Shown here: piece after piece, positions 8,579-17,502 of the stretch
Layout of the letters: each line of letters begins with the position of its first letter
How positions within the stretch are numbered: position 1 is the first letter of the stretch
NCBI RefSeq assembly: GCF_000332515.2
Contig: NZ_AOGZ02000014.1
Location: 1,070,001 to 1,134,000, forward strand
Length of the DNA stretch: 64,000 nucleotides
From: Leptospira wolbachii serovar Codice str. CDC
GTDB lineage: Bacteria > Spirochaetota > Leptospiria > Leptospirales > Leptospiraceae
Direction of reading: 5' to 3'
Notes under the pieces: model-generated
Databases searched by the model: none
Told to the model about the DNA's origin: nothing
What the model saw: only the letters and a program-made list of their open reading frames with translations
Made by a program: the position numbers and the translations under genes

Positions 8579-8926
8579 ATGAAATTAGTCATCGCAATCA
8601 TCCAACCACACAAACTGGAAGAAGTTAAAAATGAACTTACCAAAAACGAAATTTATCGTTTAACAGTAAGTGATGTCCAAGGTTACGGCCAACAAAAAGG
8701 AAAAACAGAAGTATTCCGCGGGCATGAATACCAAGTCAATCTTCTTAGGAAAGTGCGTTTAGAAATCGCAGTAAACGATGAGTTTGTCAAACCTACTGTC
8801 GATGCGATTTTGAAAGCAGCAAAAACTGGGTCGGAAGGTAAAATCGGAGATGGAAAGATCTTCGTCATGCCTCTAGAAGAAGTAATCCGCATTCGTAGTG
8901 GAGAACGCGGAAGTAAAGCGATCTAG
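8579..8926 (+). CDS. glnK: PII nitrogen regulatory protein (GlnK/GlnB)
   Basis: A 115-residue PII signalling protein. The T-loop reads GQQKGKTEVFRGHEY, with Tyr at position 51 where GlnB/GlnK proteins are uridylylated; position 46 is Phe. The B-loop/C-terminal signature GKIGDGKIFVMPLEEVIRIRSGE, which binds ATP/ADP and 2-oxoglutarate, is present in full. Linkage to amt supports the GlnK name. A uridylyltransferase is not in the window, so modification cannot be confirmed. Confidence 0.95.
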   Translation: MKLVIAIIQPHKLEEVKNELTKNEIYRLTVSDVQGYGQQKGKTEVFRGHEYQVNLLRKVRLEIAVNDEFVKPTVDAILKAAKTGSEGKIGDGKIFVMPLEEVIRIRSGERGSKAI

Positions 8927-8939
8927 CAAATGTTCGGTG

Positions 8940-8963
8940 TCCGAGGGAATCAAATCCCTCGGA
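8940..8963. terminator. Hairpin between convergent glnK and ilvB
   Basis: A perfect 9-bp stem (TCCGAGGGA at 8940-8948, TCCCTCGGA at 8955-8963) has a 6-base loop and lies between the two convergent stops. There is no long T run on either side, so termination may be moderate, but position and symmetry fit a bidirectional terminator. Confidence 0.65.
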
Positions 8964-8970
8964 TGGACAT

Positions 8971-10662
8971 TTACATTGTAACCTTCTCTAAAACATATTC
9001 CTGATTCGACTTTCCCCCTGGAACAAAGGGATACACTCCCCAACTGGAAGGGATCCTCACTTCAATCATTGCAGGTCCTTTTTTTTCCAAAAACCTTTGC
9101 AGTTCCGCAGTCCCTAAACTCCAATCCCATTCCGAATATCCGATCCCAAACGATTGGCATAACAACGAAAAGTCGGGATGAAAATGAAATTTAGAACCAG
9201 AATGTTTACTTCCGTAAAACAAATCCTGTTGTTGTTTCACTAAACCCAAATGTTCGTTATTGACGAGGATCACCTTTACATTGAGATTCTGTTCCTTTAG
9301 AGTGGATAACTCTTGTAAGTTCATCATGATCGAACCATCACCCGAAAAACAAAACACTTGTGCCTCTTTGTTGCTTAACGCCACACCGATAGCGGTAGGA
9401 AGGCCAAATCCCATTGTCCCTTGTCCCCCAGAAGTGATCCAAGACTTAGGTGTTATGAAGGGAAAGTACTGTGCTACCCACATCTGGTGTTGGCCTACAT
9501 CCGTAAGAATATAGTGATCTCCGCCGGGCATTGCAGAAGCAAAATCCAAAAGTATATTTTTCATCGGATGTTGTTCTGGAATCTGCCTCCATACATCAAT
9601 TTGTTCCAATGCGTTTGAGTTTTGAATGCAAAAATCTTCTTCGATCAGAAAGGGAAGAACCTCAGAGATATCTTTGTGTAAACTTAAATTGGCTGATTTA
9701 TTTTTGCCAATTTCACGAGCATCAATATCAATATGAATGATCTTTGCTTGGTTACAAAACTTTTGGATGGCACCGGTTGCACGATCATCAAAACGAACAC
9801 CAATGGCGATGAGAAGATCACAAACACCAAGTGCTTCATTGGCAACTATTGTTCCGTGCATACCCATCATCCCTAAATTCATAGGATCATCTTTTCCCAA
9901 AATACCTAAACCCATTAGAGTGGTTACTGCAGGAATTTGAAACCGTGAAACAAATTCTCGTAATCGCAAAAATTCTTTTTTAGCTCCACCACCTAAATAA
10001 AGTAAGGGGAACTGAGAACTTTCAAGCAGTGATTTAAATTCTTGTAAAAACAAATCCAAACTTTCATAGGTAGTATTTTCTTCTGATTCCTTGTTCGCAA
10101 GTGATCGTTCACTCTGCTGCAACTTTATCGCAAGATGATCATTCGAGATCTCAATCCTTTGGGTTTGGATATCTTTCGGTAGGTCGATCCACACAGGGCC
10201 CATTTTTCCAGAACCAGACAATTCGTAAGCTTCCTCTAGAATTTCAATGATTTGGTTTGGTTCTTCAATCTTATAAACTTTTTTAACAAGAGGAGATACG
10301 ATACTTGCTGTGGGTAGTTCTTGGAAAGCATCTGTTCCAGTTAAGGCCAAGGGAACTTGTCCAGAAAATACCAATAGAGGGATTGAATCTCTTTGGGCAT
10401 CGGCAACCGCTGTGATAAGATTGGAAACACCTGGCCCCGAAGAAACAAATACAGCACTTACCTCGCCTGTACTTCTTGCTCTCCCTTGTGCCATGAATCC
10501 TGCGCCTTGTTCGTGTCTCGCTAACACATGTTCAATGTTAGACGCAGCCAAACTTTCGTATAATGGCAAGATAGTTCCACCTGGGACACCCGGTATCCAC
10601 TGGATTCCTTTTGATTCTAAAAAACTTATGATATATTGACTAACGGTAATTTGTTCCCGCAT
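8971..10662 (-). CDS. ilvB: Acetolactate synthase large subunit
   Basis: A 563-residue thiamin-diphosphate enzyme of branched-chain amino acid synthesis that condenses pyruvate with pyruvate or 2-ketobutyrate. The N-terminal domain has GVPGGTILPLYESL with the catalytic-type Glu in RHEQGAGFMAQG. The acetolactate-synthase marker GTDAFQE is present. The TPP/Mg site is GDGSIMMNLQELSTL followed by NNEHLGLVKQQQ. No small regulatory subunit gene is adjacent. An AGGAGAGG Shine-Dalgarno sequence precedes the ATG. A long leader with a Val/Leu-rich peptide precedes the gene (separate entries), implying control by branched-chain aminoacyl-tRNA levels. Confidence 0.94.
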   Translation of the reverse strand: MREQITVSQYIISFLESKGIQWIPGVPGGTILPLYESLAASNIEHVLARHEQGAGFMAQGRARSTGEVSAVFVSSGPGVSNLITAVADAQRDSIPLLVFSGQVPLALTGTDAFQELPTASIVSPLVKKVYKIEEPNQIIEILEEAYELSGSGKMGPVWIDLPKDIQTQRIEISNDHLAIKLQQSERSLANKESEENTTYESLDLFLQEFKSLLESSQFPLLYLGGGAKKEFLRLREFVSRFQIPAVTTLMGLGILGKDDPMNLGMMGMHGTIVANEALGVCDLLIAIGVRFDDRATGAIQKFCNQAKIIHIDIDAREIGKNKSANLSLHKDISEVLPFLIEEDFCIQNSNALEQIDVWRQIPEQHPMKNILLDFASAMPGGDHYILTDVGQHQMWVAQYFPFITPKSWITSGGQGTMGFGLPTAIGVALSNKEAQVFCFSGDGSIMMNLQELSTLKEQNLNVKVILVNNEHLGLVKQQQDLFYGSKHSGSKFHFHPDFSLLCQSFGIGYSEWDWSLGTAELQRFLEKKGPAMIEVRIPSSWGVYPFVPGGKSNQEYVLEKVTM

Positions 10663-10681
10663 AAAGATCCTCTCCTGTGTG

Positions 10682-10743
10682 GTTTCCCCGTCGACCTTGC
10701 TTTCTGTCGACCGAGGAAACGATGGGAGATTATGACAGAAAGC
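10682..10743 (-). promoter_or_regulatory. Candidate ilv attenuator: competing hairpins before ilvB
   Basis: Two alternative pairings are visible on the minus strand. First, GCTTTCTGTC (10743-10734), covering the last codons of the leader peptide, is perfectly complementary to GACAGAAAGC (10708-10699). Second, GTTTCC..GTCGAC (10720-10706) pairs with GTCGAC..GGAAAC (10695-10682), two 6-bp blocks around a small internal loop, ending a few bases before the AGGAGAGG ribosome-binding site. The first pairing uses the loop and inner arm of the second, so they compete. No T run follows, so the outcome may be translational rather than intrinsic termination. Confidence 0.6.
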
Positions 10744-10864
10744 TACGTATGTATGAGGAGACTACGACGACGACTAGGACGAGAGTAGAGAGGACATAGC
10801 TAGACAATCCAAGAACGGGCATGGAATCCATGATCTCGTATTGTTTGGTTGTCTCTAAAGCCAT
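10730..10864 (-). CDS. Branched-chain leader peptide upstream of ilvB (44 aa)
   Basis: A short reading frame from the ATG at 10862-10864 to a TAA 68 bases before the ilvB start. It encodes a 44-residue peptide whose residues 24-35 read VLSTLVLVVVVV, with seven Val and three Leu codons in twelve, followed by SSYIRSFLS. Such runs are the hallmark of attenuator leaders of ilv operons (compare IvbL of E. coli). Ribosome stalling at the Val/Leu codons would leave the downstream hairpins free to switch. The ribosome-binding site is weak (GGA six bases upstream). Internal ATGs at codons 12 and 15 are alternative starts that keep the run. A TATAAA (10884-10879, minus strand) could be a -10. The remaining 10885-10992 shows nothing further. 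Confidence 0.75.
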   Translation of the reverse strand: MALETTKQYEIMDSMPVLGLSSYVLSTLVLVVVVVSSYIRSFLS

Positions 10865-10992
10865 TACATCCAAGGTTTTTTATATTTCCTAGTGGAGTCA
10901 AGAATTTATTAAAAAGAAGGTGAAAACATTTTCCTGAATCAGATCTATTTGTAAGTGGTGAACTAGCCAAGGGAAAAAAGGAAAGGAGTTAC

Positions 10993-11220
10993 CTATTCGT
11001 TTTCTTTGGCCCGCTTGATCAGCGAATAAAAAGCTAAAAAAAATCCAAAGAAAAAACCAATGAGAAGCCAGAGAGGTTCGGTTTTTAAATATTCATCCAG
11101 GTAGTATCCTCCCACCACAAAGAGTGCGATGGAAGATACAAATTCAAAACCGGCACCAGCCATCGCCATAGGCGACTTCTCCGGTTTTTTGTCAGATGGT
11201 TTCCCAGATTCTCCTGTCAT
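10993..11220 (-). CDS. AtpZ/AtpI-family small membrane protein
   Basis: A 75-residue protein. After a charged N terminus it has two hydrophobic helices, the first beginning AGAGFEFVSSIALFVVGGYYLD and the second WLLIGFFFGFFLAFYSLIK, the layout and GYYLD turn of the AtpZ/AtpI family linked to ATP synthase assembly. The ATG overlaps the lepB stop (ATGA), so translation is coupled to lepB. A longer in-frame start at 11265 lies inside lepB and is less likely. It is unusual that this gene lies more than 6 kb from the atp operon. Confidence 0.7.
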   Translation of the reverse strand: MTGESGKPSDKKPEKSPMAMAGAGFEFVSSIALFVVGGYYLDEYLKTEPLWLLIGFFFGFFLAFYSLIKRAKENE

Positions 11221-12254
11221 TGGAGGATGCGACCGATTCGGTCCCACCGAACACCAAGTCTCCACAAACGATACCGCAAGGTTCTCTCAATCCATCCAAA
11301 CCTAGATTCATCATCACGATAGCGAGCATTATGTGAAGAAAAGATTTCCGAATAGTGGCATCGATTGTCAAGAGCATCACCTTCATATCGTTCGGCGATT
11401 TCTGGCCCCTTTTCAGCCAACTCCTGGCCATCCTTGTATTCACAAGTGGAATCCTTCCAATCAATAGAAAAATAAATGATGAGTGCCTTACCTAAAATAT
11501 CTTCCCGTTTGACAAATCCCCAGGCCCGCGAATCGTGAGAGTCATCACGATTGTCTCCCATCACCATATATTGACCTTCCGGGATCACACAACCATGTAA
11601 GAAGTCGCAATATTCAAAGATATGAGCACGACGATCATCTTCAAAACCCTCTAGAATAAAATGTTCGAAACCAGGTTTTACTTCTTTAAAGAGGGCTCTT
11701 TGTGTGGCTTCTAAGTTATCCAAATCAGAAAGTTCTTTTCCAATGGGCACTTCTTTTGGGGAGTAGGATTGGAAATCGGTTGCCCCTACTTCTTTATACT
11801 CAATGAGTGCAAAGTGTACTCTTCCTCTATCTTTTGTATCAATATACTTTCTTGTAATCCGGATTGTATCTCCAGGAAGTCCCACAACTCGTTTTACAAA
11901 TCGTTTGGCAAAAATTCCTGTTCTCGATTCTTCTTGGGCAAGGGCCGTAGCCGGCGGGATAAAGGTTACAATATCTCCCCGTTTTGGATCATCAATTCGA
12001 AAGAGTTCTTTTTCTGTAAATGGCATACGGAAAGAGTAACGCATTTTATTTACAAATAAAAAGTCCCCAATTTTGAGTGTGGGAATCATAGAACCTGAGG
12101 GAATATTATTAGCATCTAATATAGATGATTTGAAGGCAAAAACGAGAACTACAATGATCCCGAAGGAAATTCCAGAAGCGGCGGCTCCCTCTTTTGGTAA
12201 TTCCTTAGATTCTTGTTTTGGTTTGGATTGGAAGATAGAGGAGAATATTCCCAT
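11217..12254 (-). CDS. lepB: Signal peptidase I
   Basis: A 345-residue inner-membrane protease that removes signal peptides from secreted proteins. One membrane helix (about residues 27-45) is followed by the catalytic Ser in NNIPSGSMIPTLK, the catalytic Lys in KRFVKRVVGLPGD, and the C-terminal signature GDNRDDSHDSR. A long insertion between the last two and a C-terminal extension of about 80 residues make it larger than E. coli-type enzymes. The ATG at 12252-12254 is chosen because the upstream extension has no family similarity. The AtpZ-like gene follows with a four-base overlap. Confidence 0.94.
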   Translation of the reverse strand: MGIFSSIFQSKPKQESKELPKEGAAASGISFGIIVVLVFAFKSSILDANNIPSGSMIPTLKIGDFLFVNKMRYSFRMPFTEKELFRIDDPKRGDIVTFIPPATALAQEESRTGIFAKRFVKRVVGLPGDTIRITRKYIDTKDRGRVHFALIEYKEVGATDFQSYSPKEVPIGKELSDLDNLEATQRALFKEVKPGFEHFILEGFEDDRRAHIFEYCDFLHGCVIPEGQYMVMGDNRDDSHDSRAWGFVKREDILGKALIIYFSIDWKDSTCEYKDGQELAEKGPEIAERYEGDALDNRCHYSEIFSSHNARYRDDESRFGWIERTLRYRLWRLGVRWDRIGRILQ

Positions 12255-12366
12255 AGGTTCGAAGCTAGGGAATTGGAATTTTCTGTCAAGAAAGGGGGAA
12301 AAAAAGCGCAAAAGACTTGTACTATTTTCGGGAATCGACGATACCATACATGGAGATCTTCTGCTT

Positions 12367-13158
12367 ATGGAAACATCAATCCACGTTTTACGAAAAACCT
12401 TACTGGAGATGAAAGAAAGTTACTCTTTTGTCTGCATCAAAACTGGGACGGAAACCGAGGATATGGGTGAAGAGGAAATCTCCCTCTTAAAAACGATCAC
12501 CGCCGGCATTTTACCTCTCTATGTCAAAATTGGTGGTCCAGAAGCCAGAAACGATATTCGGATCTGCCAAAGGATCGGCGTTTCAGGTATTTCTGCACCT
12601 ATGGTGGAGTCGGAATATGCGCTGAAAAACTTCATCCAAACTATGAAGAATCTCCTCACTCCATCGGAATACGAGTCTTATAACAAATCGATCAATATGG
12701 AAACCATTACTGGTTACAGAAACTTGATGGATATCTTTGATTCTGCTTCCTTTCAAGCCTTGGAACAAGTAACAGCCGCTAGGTCTGACTTAAGTGCCTC
12801 CATGGACAAAAAACCAGACGACAAAGAAGTCACAAGGGTTGCCAAAAAAATCATTTCCGAAGCAAAAAGCCGAGGGAAAAAAACATCAGTTGGTGGAACC
12901 ATCACCAAAACAAATTTTGACCTCATTGCAAGCGAAATCGAACCAGATTATATCAACTCACGTCATGTCATGGTAGATACTAAAAAAGCAATGTCTATTG
13001 GCGCTATGGATGTTGCCGAATGTATGTTGTTATTCGAAATGGATTTATTTGAATTTTTCTCTAAAACATTTCCAGAAAAAGGTTACTACTACAGAAATCG
13101 AGTAGAAATCAATCGGGAGAGAATCGGTGAGAGGAAGGTTTTGTACTTCATTCGTTAA
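12367..13158 (+). CDS. HpcH/HpaI aldolase/citrate lyase-family protein
   Basis: About 263 residues resembling the TIM-barrel aldolases of the HpcH/HpaI/CitE superfamily. Visible blocks are FVCIKTGTETEDMG near the N terminus, LYVKIGGPEARND (metal/substrate strand), RIGVSGISAPMVES, and a C-terminal region IEPDYINSRHVMVDT. These enzymes make or cleave C-C bonds next to pyruvate- or acyl-CoA-derived enolates; the substrate here cannot be told. The ATG at 12367 is 11 bases after GGAG. The frame is open further upstream, but that part overlaps divergent lepB. The next gene starts immediately at its stop. Confidence 0.7.
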   Translation: METSIHVLRKTLLEMKESYSFVCIKTGTETEDMGEEEISLLKTITAGILPLYVKIGGPEARNDIRICQRIGVSGISAPMVESEYALKNFIQTMKNLLTPSEYESYNKSINMETITGYRNLMDIFDSASFQALEQVTAARSDLSASMDKKPDDKEVTRVAKKIISEAKSRGKKTSVGGTITKTNFDLIASEIEPDYINSRHVMVDTKKAMSIGAMDVAECMLLFEMDLFEFFSKTFPEKGYYYRNRVEINRERIGERKVLYFIR

Positions 13159-14952
13159 GTGGTTTTTCTATTTTTTTTATTCAGCTTAGTTTCTCCTTTT
13201 CTTTTTATTTCTCCTAAACACTTTCATGCCCCCTTCCAAAAGGGGGTATTTCTTTTTTTAATCCTAATTGCGATTACGAGTTTTTGGAAAGAAAGGAAGT
13301 CCAAAGATAAATCATTAGTTCTAGGAGTATTATCAGAAAAACAAAACAAAGCCCTTCCCTATTTACTTTGTATTAGTTGTGTTGTATTTTTATTGAGTAG
13401 CACATACCATGCATTCCACCTAACAAAAGCTATTGCTGATGTCTATTTGTTTCAAGATGCGGACTATATTGGTTTATCGGATATTCTCCTTTCTGTTTCG
13501 AAAGGAGAAGGTTTTGCAAGCGCCTATTATTCGGAATCAGGAGAAGGGAGTTACCTTCCCCATCACTTTGCTCCGGGAATGGTTTTTTTATCACCCTTTG
13601 TCAGTCTGATTCCAAACCGATGGGGTCTGGCCGTTGGTGTATTTTTTATTTACCAATTGGGAACCATTCTTTGGCTGTTGTGGGCTTATCGAATTACAAA
13701 AATAAATCCCAAAGAATTCGGCTTCAAATTTTTGGTTTTTTGGGTTCTTATTACCAACCAACTATATCTTTATCGACTTGGATCCAGTTTTCATTTTGAA
13801 GTTCTTGTTCTTCCCTTTGGACTTTTCTTCTTTTTTGTTTGGGAAAATAGGATAAAGATTCAGAGCTCTCGTTCTCATTTTCCCTGGATCTATTATAGTA
13901 TATCCTTATCGCTTATGCTCTATCTAATCCAAAAGGAAGATATTGGAATCTATCTTCTTTTATTTTTCCTACCTATGTTAATCGGTTATTTTTACGAGTA
14001 TGTAAAATCAAATAAAGAAACTAACTCATCGCAAAAAGACAAACTAATTTACCAGAATTACAAATTCCCGCCCGTTATATTAGTCTTCACAGTTACAATT
14101 ATATGGCTAAGTTTCGTTTTTATCATATATCCAATGTTTGGTGATTTACAAAACTCCAATCCCTGGACAAAAGTATTAAGACAGGAATACCATTCTGCAT
14201 TCAAACAAGTTACGGGATTTCAAAAATCATTCCAAATTTTCCTAGAGCTCATAGTCAGTGGGGGCCTCGGAATTTTCCAGATGATACCAGAAGTTTTAGG
14301 CATCGGACTCATATACGTTACACATATATTTTCCACTAGGCCCTGGCACCATGAGGTTTATACGTATTACAGTTATTCGCTTATTCCTTTTGTCCTCTAC
14401 ACTGGAATTTTATGGATTCAATCAGCAAAAAAAACTTCTACTTCATTTGCATTCTTGATTCTCGCTTGCCTATTCTGGAAAAACTCACTCGATCCAAATT
14501 TTCCTTTGGATACAAATATCAAAAGTCCTTGGGAACACCCTACGATCGAAAAGGAAGTCCAATCAGACTGGAAGGAAATCAATCCTATCCTTCTTTCCCA
14601 TCATCAAGAGCGAATTTCTTTAGATCTAAAAAAAACAGAAAACTCTTCACAAACAATAAACCCTCCTGAAACTATGAATGCCAGGGACAAACGGGAAGGA
14701 ATTTTTGTATTCTCGCAGTACAACTTATCATTTTTTGTCTCAGACAAAACAAAAACCTATCCGCTAGAACAAATTAAAAACTCCGAATCGATTTGTAAGA
14801 TGTCAAATATTTGTTATGCGGTATTGGCACCGGAATTTACCGATGAAATCTTATGGCCTAAATCTAGAATTTTGGCATATAGAAAAGAATTAGAAGACCA
14901 AAAAAGGCAAATGATTTGGAAAGGAAAACAAATCGAAGTTTGGGAATGGTAA
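13159..14952 (+). CDS. DUF2079-like multi-pass membrane protein
   Basis: A 597-residue inner-membrane protein with about ten hydrophobic segments. The loop after the second segment (DADYIGLSDILLSVSKGEGF, then LPHHFAPGMVFLSPF) and the SSFHFEVLVLPFGLF segment match the DUF2079 pattern of GT-C-like proteins. A soluble C-terminal tail of about 150 residues follows. The start is a GTG directly abutting the previous stop codon, so the two genes are probably translated from one message. Function unknown; a lipid-linked sugar transferase role is only a structural analogy. Confidence 0.7.
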   Translation: MVFLFFLFSLVSPFLFISPKHFHAPFQKGVFLFLILIAITSFWKERKSKDKSLVLGVLSEKQNKALPYLLCISCVVFLLSSTYHAFHLTKAIADVYLFQDADYIGLSDILLSVSKGEGFASAYYSESGEGSYLPHHFAPGMVFLSPFVSLIPNRWGLAVGVFFIYQLGTILWLLWAYRITKINPKEFGFKFLVFWVLITNQLYLYRLGSSFHFEVLVLPFGLFFFFVWENRIKIQSSRSHFPWIYYSISLSLMLYLIQKEDIGIYLLLFFLPMLIGYFYEYVKSNKETNSSQKDKLIYQNYKFPPVILVFTVTIIWLSFVFIIYPMFGDLQNSNPWTKVLRQEYHSAFKQVTGFQKSFQIFLELIVSGGLGIFQMIPEVLGIGLIYVTHIFSTRPWHHEVYTYYSYSLIPFVLYTGILWIQSAKKTSTSFAFLILACLFWKNSLDPNFPLDTNIKSPWEHPTIEKEVQSDWKEINPILLSHHQERISLDLKKTENSSQTINPPETMNARDKREGIFVFSQYNLSFFVSDKTKTYPLEQIKNSESICKMSNICYAVLAPEFTDEILWPKSRILAYRKELEDQKRQMIWKGKQIEVWEW

Positions 14953-14954
14953 GT

Positions 14955-15977
14955 TTAGTTTACAATATGAAAGACTTCATATCCATTCTCGCGTTTTTCG
15001 ATACGAATTTGTCCTTCCAACACTAGTTTTTGGATGATACTATACACAAGCCCGAGTGCTGTAGGTAAGTGGCCACCATTATGCACTTTTTTTCCAATGG
15101 CTGCTTCCATTAGGACTTTTAGATCGGATTCCCCTTCCCTAAGCCGACGAAGGACTCCTTTTTCCAATATACTCAGTGTTTTTTTCACAAGAGTGATTGT
15201 TTTTTTAGGATCTTCAATTTCACTCCCATGAGCAGGTAACATACGTTTGATGGGTTCTTCCAAAAGTTTTGATAGAGTAAAATAATAATCTCCCAAACTT
15301 CCATCCATTTCGGAATATATGGCTGTCAAGTTCGCTATGATGAGATCTCCAGAAAAATAAATACCCGTAGATGGATCCACAGGAGTGATATGATACAAGT
15401 TGTGTCCAGGAGTGTGCAAAAAACGAAACAATCGTCCGCCTAACTCTAAACTGTCGTTATGATCAATGGCTACATCAATCCGTAAAACAGGATCCCCTTT
15501 TTTGGTTTCACTAAATTTACTAAAAAACTGGCGCCAACCTTTACGTGATTCTTCCAAAATCCGATTTAGTTCTTCTTTATCACCGAAGGCCTTGTGGAAT
15601 AGATCTTCTGTTGCTTCTTCAAAAAGCATCATCGATTCCAAATAATTACCCACTCCATCTGCCATCGAACGATACCCGTAGTAGGTCACATTTTTTGCGT
15701 AGGACTTAAGCACTAAAGAAGAAGAGATATGATCTAAGTGGTTATGTGTATAAATGATATGGCGGATGTCTTTGAAGGAGAATCCCTTTGTTTTAAGGGA
15801 AGCTTGTAACATAGGAATGGATTCAATATAACCCGAATCAATGAGGGTAAGCCCATCGTTTCCATGATACAAATAAATGTTGTTAGGAGCGTAGAATGGT
15901 TGGGGGAGGACAATTTTGAAGACACCGTCCCCGATGTCTTCCATGTCCGGAATTCTTTTGGGGACGGTAACTTTCAT
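14955..15977 (-). CDS. MBL-fold metallo-hydrolase
   Basis: A 340-residue metallo-beta-lactamase-fold enzyme. The metal-binding signature THNHLDH lies near residue 82. Later ligands are His in LHTPGHNLYH, Asp in YFSGDLII, and His in MLPAHGSEI. The C-terminal 80 residues form a winged-helix-like region (GGHLPTALGLVYSIIQKLV), as in the LACTB2-like subgroup, which often hydrolyses thioesters or nucleic acids. It begins 9 bases after the MaoC-type gene and is probably cotranscribed with it, which favours a thioesterase or lipid role (inference). Confidence 0.85.
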   Translation of the reverse strand: MKVTVPKRIPDMEDIGDGVFKIVLPQPFYAPNNIYLYHGNDGLTLIDSGYIESIPMLQASLKTKGFSFKDIRHIIYTHNHLDHISSSLVLKSYAKNVTYYGYRSMADGVGNYLESMMLFEEATEDLFHKAFGDKEELNRILEESRKGWRQFFSKFSETKKGDPVLRIDVAIDHNDSLELGGRLFRFLHTPGHNLYHITPVDPSTGIYFSGDLIIANLTAIYSEMDGSLGDYYFTLSKLLEEPIKRMLPAHGSEIEDPKKTITLVKKTLSILEKGVLRRLREGESDLKVLMEAAIGKKVHNGGHLPTALGLVYSIIQKLVLEGQIRIEKRENGYEVFHIVN

Positions 15978-15986
15978 TGTTTCACC

Positions 15987-17165
15987 TTATGGTTGTTTTT
16001 TGATGATCAATCTTCTTTCAATTTCGAAGATTTTCTCAGGGATCTTTTCTTTTCCCAATTTCTTTTTATCATTTTCTTTCAGGAAAAGATCAGCACCGAA
16101 TTTATCCAGAGCGTCATTTGCTTTGATATTTTTTAAACCAATGAACTGGATTTGTACTTCTCCCGCAGGGATTCCATACTCAGTTCCTTTGTCTTCCGTA
16201 GTAAGAATCCTAGAAATACAAGTTACTGTATCACCAGAGAAAGCAGGTTGTGTATGGTATCCTTCTGTGAAACCAAGTTCCCAAATTGCATTTTCTGAAA
16301 TATCACGTGATGCCATACCAGCTAACCAACCAAATACGAGTCCACCGTATACCACTGGTTCTCCACCCATAGGGCCGGAAATTCCTGCGGAATACAATTT
16401 ATCATAATGAAGTGGATGAGTATTTCCTACACGGAAAGTCCACTGAACATGTTCATCTGTAATGGTTCTTCCATTTTGGTGAACATAAATTTGACCTGGT
16501 TTGAAATTCTCAAAGTATGTATGTCCCCAAGTGACATCTTTCATTTCTTTTGGAAATTTGAGGTTTGGAAGTTTGAGTGCTGGAGTTTTTGACTCTGGAA
16601 AATAGGCAGACGCATCGCCCGGTTTTGGATTTCCTTTCGGTTTTCCATTAGATTGGTAAATCATGATTTTACGTTCGTATTGTAAAACCACTTCATTTTT
16701 TTGGTTGAGACAAAGAGTTCTTACATGAACGATCCCCGGTTTGTCTGGGCCTTTGTCATCGACTGCTAAAATTTTTGTACGAGAAGAGAGAGTGTCTCCC
16801 GGATATACTGGTAATAAAAATTGTGCGTTATAATAACCGAGGTTAGCAAGCGCCTTCTCACTGTTATTTTGAACACCTATCGAAAGTGCCAAATTGAAAA
16901 CCATAAGTGGGTGAACGAGTAAGTCAGCAAATCCATGTGCCTTTGCATATTCCGCAGAAAGATACAATGGGTTTGCATCCATAAACACAGTCGCAAATTC
17001 TTGAGCAAAACTTCTGTCGACTGTGAATTGGCGCGGGTGGACGTAGATATCACCTACATTAAATTCTTCTAGGTATCGTCCGTAAATGTTCTTTTTGATA
17101 TCAGAGAGAGAAGCTGGTGTGCTGGGAGCTAACTCACCAAAGGGGGACATAGGTTTTTCGGCCAT
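15987..17165 (-). CDS. MaoC-family hydratase with two hotdog domains
   Basis: A 392-residue protein of two MaoC-like hotdog domains (about 30-180 and 210-370). Each carries the hydratase motif: [17 protein letters not shown] in the first and [13 protein letters not shown] in the second. The shared pattern (Y-x-E-F-x-V-G-D, then D-x-x-x-x-x-H) fits enoyl- or mesaconyl-type CoA hydratases; the substrate is unknown. AAGGAA precedes the ATG at 17163-17165. Linkage to an MBL hydrolase suggests acyl-CoA metabolism. Confidence 0.87.
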   Translation of the reverse strand: MAEKPMSPFGELAPSTPASLSDIKKNIYGRYLEEFNVGDIYVHPRQFTVDRSFAQEFATVFMDANPLYLSAEYAKAHGFADLLVHPLMVFNLALSIGVQNNSEKALANLGYYNAQFLLPVYPGDTLSSRTKILAVDDKGPDKPGIVHVRTLCLNQKNEVVLQYERKIMIYQSNGKPKGNPKPGDASAYFPESKTPALKLPNLKFPKEMKDVTWGHTYFENFKPGQIYVHQNGRTITDEHVQWTFRVGNTHPLHYDKLYSAGISGPMGGEPVVYGGLVFGWLAGMASRDISENAIWELGFTEGYHTQPAFSGDTVTCISRILTTEDKGTEYGIPAGEVQIQFIGLKNIKANDALDKFGADLFLKENDKKKLGKEKIPEKIFEIERRLIIKKQP

Positions 17166-17236
17166 GGGAATTCCTTTTTCGAATGGGATAGGACTAATTT
17201 TCCAAGAGAGGTCCTACAGAAAACGATTTTTCAGAC

Positions 17237-17431
17237 TCATCCGGTTGCTCGTTTGGCGTATTCCTCCTTCCAAACGCTATGCCAATGGTACCATTCTTCA
17301 CGGACTGCTCGGTAACGAACAAGATCACTGCGCACTTCTGACATCAGTGATTCCAATTCTTCCACACGGCGGAAAAGTCGTAAGGTCAATGCCTCCCACT
17401 CTTCTTTGTTTTGGTCCATCCATGGTTCCAT
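17237..17431 (-). CDS. Small hypothetical protein, helical
   Basis: A 64-residue open frame rich in Glu, Arg and Trp (EEWEALTLRLFRRVEELESLM), with a heptad-like pattern suggesting one long helix. No family is recognised. It lies between the MaoC-type gene (same strand) and the divergent GapN-like gene. No good ribosome-binding site is seen; a second in-frame ATG four codons in is an alternative start. It may be spurious. Confidence 0.45.
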   Translation of the reverse strand: MEPWMDQNKEEWEALTLRLFRRVEELESLMSEVRSDLVRYRAVREEWYHWHSVWKEEYAKRATG

Positions 17432-17502
17432 AAATTTTATATCGGCCGATCTTTTCCGTAAAATGTTGCTTTTTTAGCCGGGTCGCAATTCGATTCTGGA
17501 TC

